Below, piece after piece: positions 59,261 to 64,000 of a stretch of DNA of 64,000 nucleotides. The position numbers and the translations under genes are program-made. How positions within the stretch are numbered: the stretch's first letter is position 1; every line of letters starts with the position of its first letter. A model generated the notes under the pieces. The model was given only the letters and a program-made list of their open reading frames with translations, did not search any database and was not told where the DNA came from. Origin of the DNA: Erodium maritimum (lineage: Eukaryota > Streptophyta > Magnoliopsida > Geraniales > Geraniaceae); the NCBI GenBank assembly GCA_963921825.1, contig OY997588.1, positions 60,706,803 through 60,770,802 on the forward strand, in the 5' to 3' direction.

Positions 59261-62200
59261 TGTAAAACCCGCTTAAAAAAAAAACGTTTTAGGGTCGGAT
59301 CGGGTCGGGTCAGACCCGATCAATAACCAAACCAGGTCAGGTCTAACCCAGTTGAATTGGCACTTGGGCTGAGAAGCCCAAACCTCTGCCAATGGCCCAT
59401 TTACTGTCTGAGGCCCATTCCAGGCCAGGGTATATAAACGCAAAATTAGGGTTCTAACCCTAATTTTGTGCCTCCTCTTCTCTCTGCTCACCCGACCCTC
59501 TCCCTCCTCTCTCTCACCCACGCCTCCCTCCCTCCCTCTCTCATCTCTCTCTCGCAACTCCGGTCGCCGGCGTCCCGAGTCCGGCCACATCTCTCTCTCA
59601 CCCTCGTCCCCACGCCGCCCCCGTCTCCCTTCCTTCTCCGGCCGGCCACGCCTTCGCCCCGTCTTCTCCAGCTCACGTCGCCGCCGCCGCCGTTGGCCGA
59701 GTCTCCGTCCAGCCATCTCGGACCAGACCCGCCGTCGCCGACCGTTCCCCGCCGTCCCCGAGCTCCCTCGCCTTCTCTCCTCCCACGACCGACGCCACAG
59801 AGACACCACCGAGCCGCCGCCGTCCTTTCCCCTCCACGCATGTGACCGCCGGAGCCACCGCCGTGGCCAGCAGCCACCGTCCACCACTGAAACGGTGAGC
59901 CCCACCGCGGTGAGGTTTCGGTCGGCCGGACTCGAAACCCGTGCCTCTTTTCTTCCCGTTGTTTTTCTTCTATCGCAACTATTAAGGAACGTTTGTTTTG
60001 TATCTGTTATGGACTCAATCTTCGAGTTGTAAAAGAAGAAATGAAAGGAAAATTCGTTTAGAAGCATTTAGGTTTTTGTGAGTTTCTACCTGTTGTTGTT
60101 AAATCTGTTAATACGAAACAACTATGAATTTTGGATCTGTTTAATCGGAATCAAAATCAGGATTTTGGAAAGGAAAGTGGTAAAACGAAAAATCAGATTA
60201 AGGAAAAGGGGGATTTAAAATAAGAGGGAATTAAAGGCGTTTCGGTTTTAAAAACGGTTTAAATCGAGGAGTTGTGAATCTAATTTGTAAACGGGATTTA
60301 GGAACGGTCGTTCAAAAACCGAACCTACTTCATTTTGGCTCAAAAGATCGGAACAGAAATAGATTGAAATAAAAGCGTTTTTGATTCAAAATAAAAACCG
60401 TTCTGCTTGGAAAAAGGGTTATTAATCGGATTTGGGAACGACTCAGGATTCTGGGTAAAATGGACTGCTATTGGGTTTAAAAAGGAACAAAAGCGGACCG
60501 CTGAATCGAACCTCGGGATTCGTGCATTGGGACCGTGCCTCGCATGCACCGGTTTCGGTGCTCGGGTACTCAAACCCGATTCGCCGTGACCCCGCTTTTA
60601 TCCCGCTCGAGTTTAAAGGACAACTGTCGTTTTTAGACTGATTTAATCGTGACCTTTAGATTAACCTGGGAACCGCCTCTAATTTATGGCTTTCGTGTTA
60701 TCCTTAGCGTCCGACTTCGATCGAAGTGAAGCCCGGAGGTAGCGAGCCAGAACGTCAGCAGCTAGGAAGCGTAGCGGTTGCTCTTCAGTTGAGGTAGGGA
60801 AAAGTAGCAGGATCTCGGCCTTGACTAGGGAAAGTTAACAGTAGGATTGCATGTGACACCGGGGTGTCGTGGGTTGTTTAGGTTATCGAATATTAGAATT
60901 GCATGATACGGGATTGTAGCGTTTAAGAGAAAAACATGTGACACTTAGTAGTGTCGTAGGAACAGAGAACTTAGCGTTAATTGTTTTACTGGAGGCATAT
61001 GACCATGCCCGGAGGTTGTTTGTGAAACTAGCGATCTTAGGACTGTTGGAGGCATCGTTTATGCCGGAGGTTGTTGCGTGTTAATTGTTGTTGAGTTTGG
61101 GTGGCCTTGAGAGCCCGTGTTATTTGTTATTGAGTTTGGGTGGCCTTGAGAGCCCGTGTATTTAATTTGGCGTCTTGGGTGGCCTTGAGAGCCCGTGTGT
61201 TTACATTGGTGTCTTGGGTGGCCATGAGTGCCCGTGTCTTACTGTCAGTGTTTTGGGTGGCCGTGAGTGCCGTGGGGTTGTTGAACCCGAGTCTTGACCG
61301 TTGGTGTGTTTTGGGTGGCCGTGAGTGCCGTGGGGTTGTTGAACCCGAGTCTTGACCGTTGGTGTGTCTTGAGTGACAGTGAGTGCCGTGGGGTTGTTGA
61401 ACCCGAGTCTTGACCGTTGGTGTGTCTTGAGTGACAGTGAGTGTCGTGGGGTTGTTGAACCCGAGTCTTGACCTTTGGTGTTTTGGGTGGCCATGAGTGC
61501 CTGTGGGGTTGTTGAACCCGTGTCTTTACCTTTGGTTTTTGGGTGGCCATGAGTGCCCGTGGGGTTGTGAACCCGTGTCTTTATTATCGGTGTGTCTTGG
61601 GAGGCCGTGAGTGCCCGTGGGGTTGTTGAACCCGTGTCTCTACTGTTGGTGTCTTGGGAGGCCGTGAGTGCCTGTGGGGTTGTTGAGTCCGAGTTTTACT
61701 GTTGGTGTCTTGGTGGCCATGAGTGCCTGTGAGTGTTGAACCTGTGTTGTTACTGGTTGTTGAACTTGCTTGTGTTTGTGATCGCGGATTCCGGTAGGTT
61801 GCAAGCACTCTTTGGCTGGCCTGACCAAATTTGAGTATCAACGGGTTGCAAGCACTCTTTGGCTGACCTGGCATGGTTTGAGTAACACAGGTTGCAAGCA
61901 CTCTTTGGCTGGCCTGGTCCGAGTTTGAGTATCACAGGTTGTAAGCATTCTTTGGCTAGCCTGATCCGTGTTCGTGTGAGTGGGAGAGGTTACTGAGCAG
62001 CTGGTATGCGATCTTTTGTGATTTTGTTTGGTGTGCGATCCCTTGTGATCTGTTTGGTGTTGTGTAGTTGTCGTTTGAGTCCTTGGGAGAGGTCGTCAAT
62101 TGTTGTGTCGGGTCTGCTTACGTGGTTGAGTGTTGAGTCGTTCGAGGAAGGTCACCGTGGGAGTTTGTCAGTCGGAGTACTTGAGTTGGGGGCGGTGATC

Positions 62201-62533
62201 GGAGGAGTTGAGTCTTGTGGGTGTTATAGGCTTTGTCTGCTAATTATGCCGTAGTCAGTCTGTTATCCGTGGTGGTGAGCGAACGCTCACCCCTAGCTGC
62301 TTTTCCTACAGGTACTGTTCGTGGGACGGACTAGGTGAGCTCTCGAAGCTTGTGGAGCTAGGAGCGGAGTCCGGGTTTTGTCTTTTGAGTCTAGTGACGG
62401 ATACCGTGTACTTTTGTCCACTTGTTAGGACGTGTTTTAAACTGTATTTATTATTTTGTTGAACTAAACTGTGTTTTTTATGTTTAAAAATGTTCGCGTC
62501 CCGAGATCGGTTTACTGAAATTGGGGCGTGACA
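59261..62533 (+). mobile_element. Solo LTR, related gypsy subfamily
   Basis: 3273 bp, TGTAAAACCCGC to GGGGCGTGACA, with perfect 5-bp duplication AAGCT (59256-59260 and 62534-62538). From about 60785 to its end it is colinear with the Tekay-like LTRs (GTAGGGAAAAGTAGC onward, minisatellite, terminal near-palindrome), but 59261-60784 is unrelated to them. A promoter-like TATATAA sits at about 59431, followed by a C/T-rich leader. The long frame at 59466-60032 is low-complexity leader, not a gene. Looks whole as an LTR; plus orientation. Confidence 0.88.
61080..61960. repeat. Minisatellite in the solo LTR
   Basis: About ten units of 58-62 bp around GGTGGCC(T/A)TGAG and GGGGTTGTTGAACCCG, then four units around AGCA(C/T)TCTTTGGCTGGCCTG. 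Same two repeat types, in mirror order, as in the minus-oriented LTRs at 5900 and 20194. Confidence 0.85.
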
Positions 62534-63465
62534 AAGCTGCTCCCTGATACCTTAGAAAGAGTAGTATTCTGTTTAGCCAACATTAAAATTTAATGATAAT
62601 AAAACATTTTCCAACTTTTATTAACTCACAAATAATGTTGTACATATCGTGGCTTGTCCTAGTGCACCAAACCCAATAAAACATCTTGCCCTTGATTTTT
62701 GACACCACAACCTTTCCGCATATGTTTTTACAGATTGTAGCTTGTCCTAGGGTGCACAACCCAATAAAACATATTTCCCTTAATTTTTGACACCACAACC
62801 TTTCCAACAACTTCATCTTTATTATAAGCTTAGCCTTTGTGAAGCCCTACGAACTCAATTATGCATATGATAAACTTCTCTCATCCAAAATGGATTCCAG
62901 TTTGTCTAACTCCGTTTTTGGTTTATTAACATGCGACTCCAAGTTACCAAACACCTCTGTTCCCAACGTTTATATCACCTCTAAGAGATTAAAGCTTAAA
63001 ACAAACATTAAAGCTTGGCATCCCTTTGCATACATACTACTCTCAAATCCTTATTGTAGTCATGAAGAGTTTATGATCAACCCACATATTTAAGAACCTT
63101 GAAGGTCCTGGTTCCCAATTAACTTCTTCTGCACTTAACAACAATGCTCTATGATCTGAGGTTAAACGCGATAGACCAGTCTATGATGGGGAACCAAACA
63201 TTGTCACCGCTTCAAGAAAGATCGGAAACATGTCCAAACGTGAGACTTTTGAACCACTTCCATACCAAGTATACTAGCAACCATTCAGAGGCATATCCAA
63301 GACACCTAATGATTGTATGAAATCATCAAACACCTTAGTATTTTCTATGGAGGCCGAACGATCCCGATTCTCTCTTAGATTTGTAAGACAACATTAAAGT
63401 CACCACCAAGAAACAATTCCAAGGACGAAGCTATCAGCAACAACGAGGAAGAAGCTAAGAAGACA

Positions 63466-64000
63466 GACCACTATTAAAACTTGGCAACATTACTTGTTGC
63501 CCAAAGAGTTTTTCATTCATACAGATCACGAGACTCTCAAGCACCTAAGAGGACAGACCACTCTTAAAAAGAGGCATGCGAAGTGGTTTGAGTTCATAGA
63601 CATTTTTCCATATGTGATCAAGTACAAGAAGAGCAAAGAAAATGTTGTAGCTGATGCACTATCAAGGAGACATGCTCTAATTTTCACCATGGAGGCAAGA
63701 ATCATAGGATTTGAGCATATCAAGGATTTATATGAAACTGGTCCAGATTTTAAAGAGGTTTTCAAGGAAACAAGCAAGGCTATGTATGGGTCATTTTATC
63801 AACATGATGGATTTTTATTCAAGGATAAAAGGCTTTGTATACCACAAGGTTCCATGAGAGATTTACTAATCCGAGAAGCACATGGAGGAGGGCTTATGGG
63901 ACACTTTGGTCGAGACAAAACTGTAAGTGTGCTTATGGTTCATTTCTTTTGGTCGCGCTTAAAGAGAGATGTGGAGAGGTTCTGTGCCAAATGCATCACT
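63466..64000 (+). mobile_element. Second Ty3/gypsy pol fossil, cut by the window edge
   Basis: Plus strand: end of the RNase H region ([13 protein letters not shown]), the linker with [12 protein letters not shown], and the start of integrase with the HHCC zinc-binding pattern ([10 protein letters not shown] ... ERFCAKCIT) at the right edge. Different from the Tekay-like element at 44810. Left end abuts the LINE endonuclease fragment, so it is partial; whether it is broken further right is not visible. Confidence 0.85.

Larger units (their letters stand above)
57511..62809 (-). mobile_element. LTR-like block in the LINE, carrying a solo LTR
   Basis: Non-coding block whose minus-strand start TGTTGGAAAGGTTGTGG (62809) looks like a copia-type LTR start. 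It holds a 105-bp near-duplicate at 62655-62805 (ACACCACAACCTTTCC twice), a 228-bp tandem duplication at 58513-58980 and a short frame at 57650-57880 with no family. The other end is unclear (about 57511). Net size without the inserted solo LTR is about 2 kb. LTR-retroelement fossil, family uncertain, broken or incomplete. Confidence 0.4.
57140..63430 (-). mobile_element. LINE ORF2 fragment: endonuclease and start of RT, split
   Basis: Minus strand. Endonuclease part about 63430-62830: ELFLGGDFN (63395) and a TSDHRALLL motif (63150) typical of the L1 EEP nuclease. Reverse transcriptase N-terminal part about 57510-57140: KDGCRCSRYFHRLENF, YVLEHPFT, then GQNGFTLMFFQVSWDVVKQD. Order and strand fit one LINE split by the block 57511-62809. 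Many stops and frame changes are present, e.g. after LQI near 63345 and after GLE near 57310. The polymerase core (YVDD-type) is missing because the copia fragment begins at 57140. Confidence 0.75.

Noticed and set aside
59273-60067. Open frames of 188 and 264 aa, Arg/Pro/Ser-rich, on both strands
   Set aside because: Low-complexity C/T-rich leader of a solo LTR; overlapping open frames on both strands reflect composition, not coding.
1-64000. A new multi-gene system (defence, biosynthetic cluster or similar)
   Set aside because: Only three host genes are supported, of unrelated function and separated by kilobases of repeats; nothing suggests a joint role.

Overview
The window is nuclear DNA of a flowering plant, probably a eudicot. 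It holds short intron-rich genes with GT-AG introns, a canonical plant SUMO gene, a plant F-box gene and a plastid-type trigger factor. Most of it is layered plant mobile elements: Ty3/gypsy Tekay-like and Ty1/copia SIRE-like LTR elements, LINE fragments with plant-type ORF1, Mutator-like, hAT and PIF/Harbinger DNA elements. I see no bacterial or organellar gene order.

Host genes. (1) 992-3729 (-): a trigger-factor chaperone gene, nine exons visible, its 3' end beyond the left edge. (2) 17781-19163 (+): an intact single-exon F-box gene with an unusual C-terminal hydrophobic segment. (3) 29612-31795 (-): a complete three-exon SUMO gene. Nothing suggests these three genes act in one pathway; they are islands among repeats.

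Layout. 1-953: TIR element inside the trigger factor intron, with a MITE in it. 4344-12075: a LINE ORF1 (RRM type) split by an LTR that itself holds a solo LTR. 12076-15188: non-coding repeat debris. 15579-17413: a decayed PIF/Harbinger transposon with TAA target duplication. 19362-24790: a LINE ORF1 split by a solo LTR. 26786-29191: TIR element and LINE 3' fragment. 32076-33384: a 1.3-kb retroposon with 17-bp target duplication. 33960-35684: a LINE ORF1 piece split by a hAT element. 35803-39696: a run of TIR elements and simple repeats.

39870-57140 is the most striking part. A SIRE-like copia 3' end (minus strand) is interrupted by a LINE-like retroposon and by a large long-TIR element. The latter contains a second long-TIR element, which contains a second copy of the 1.3-kb retroposon, which contains a rearranged Tekay-like gypsy element. 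Target-site duplications or terminal inverted repeats support most levels, so the order of insertion can be read directly. 57140-63430 is a LINE split by an LTR-like block that carries a solo LTR (duplication AAGCT). 63466-64000 is another gypsy pol running off the right edge.

I found no convincing new enzymatic or defence system. The best candidates for something undescribed are the fixed-length 1.3-kb retroposon family, a sequence module of about 120 bp shared by otherwise different repeats, the F-box protein with a putative membrane anchor, and the multi-level nest with its inverted LTR fragment.
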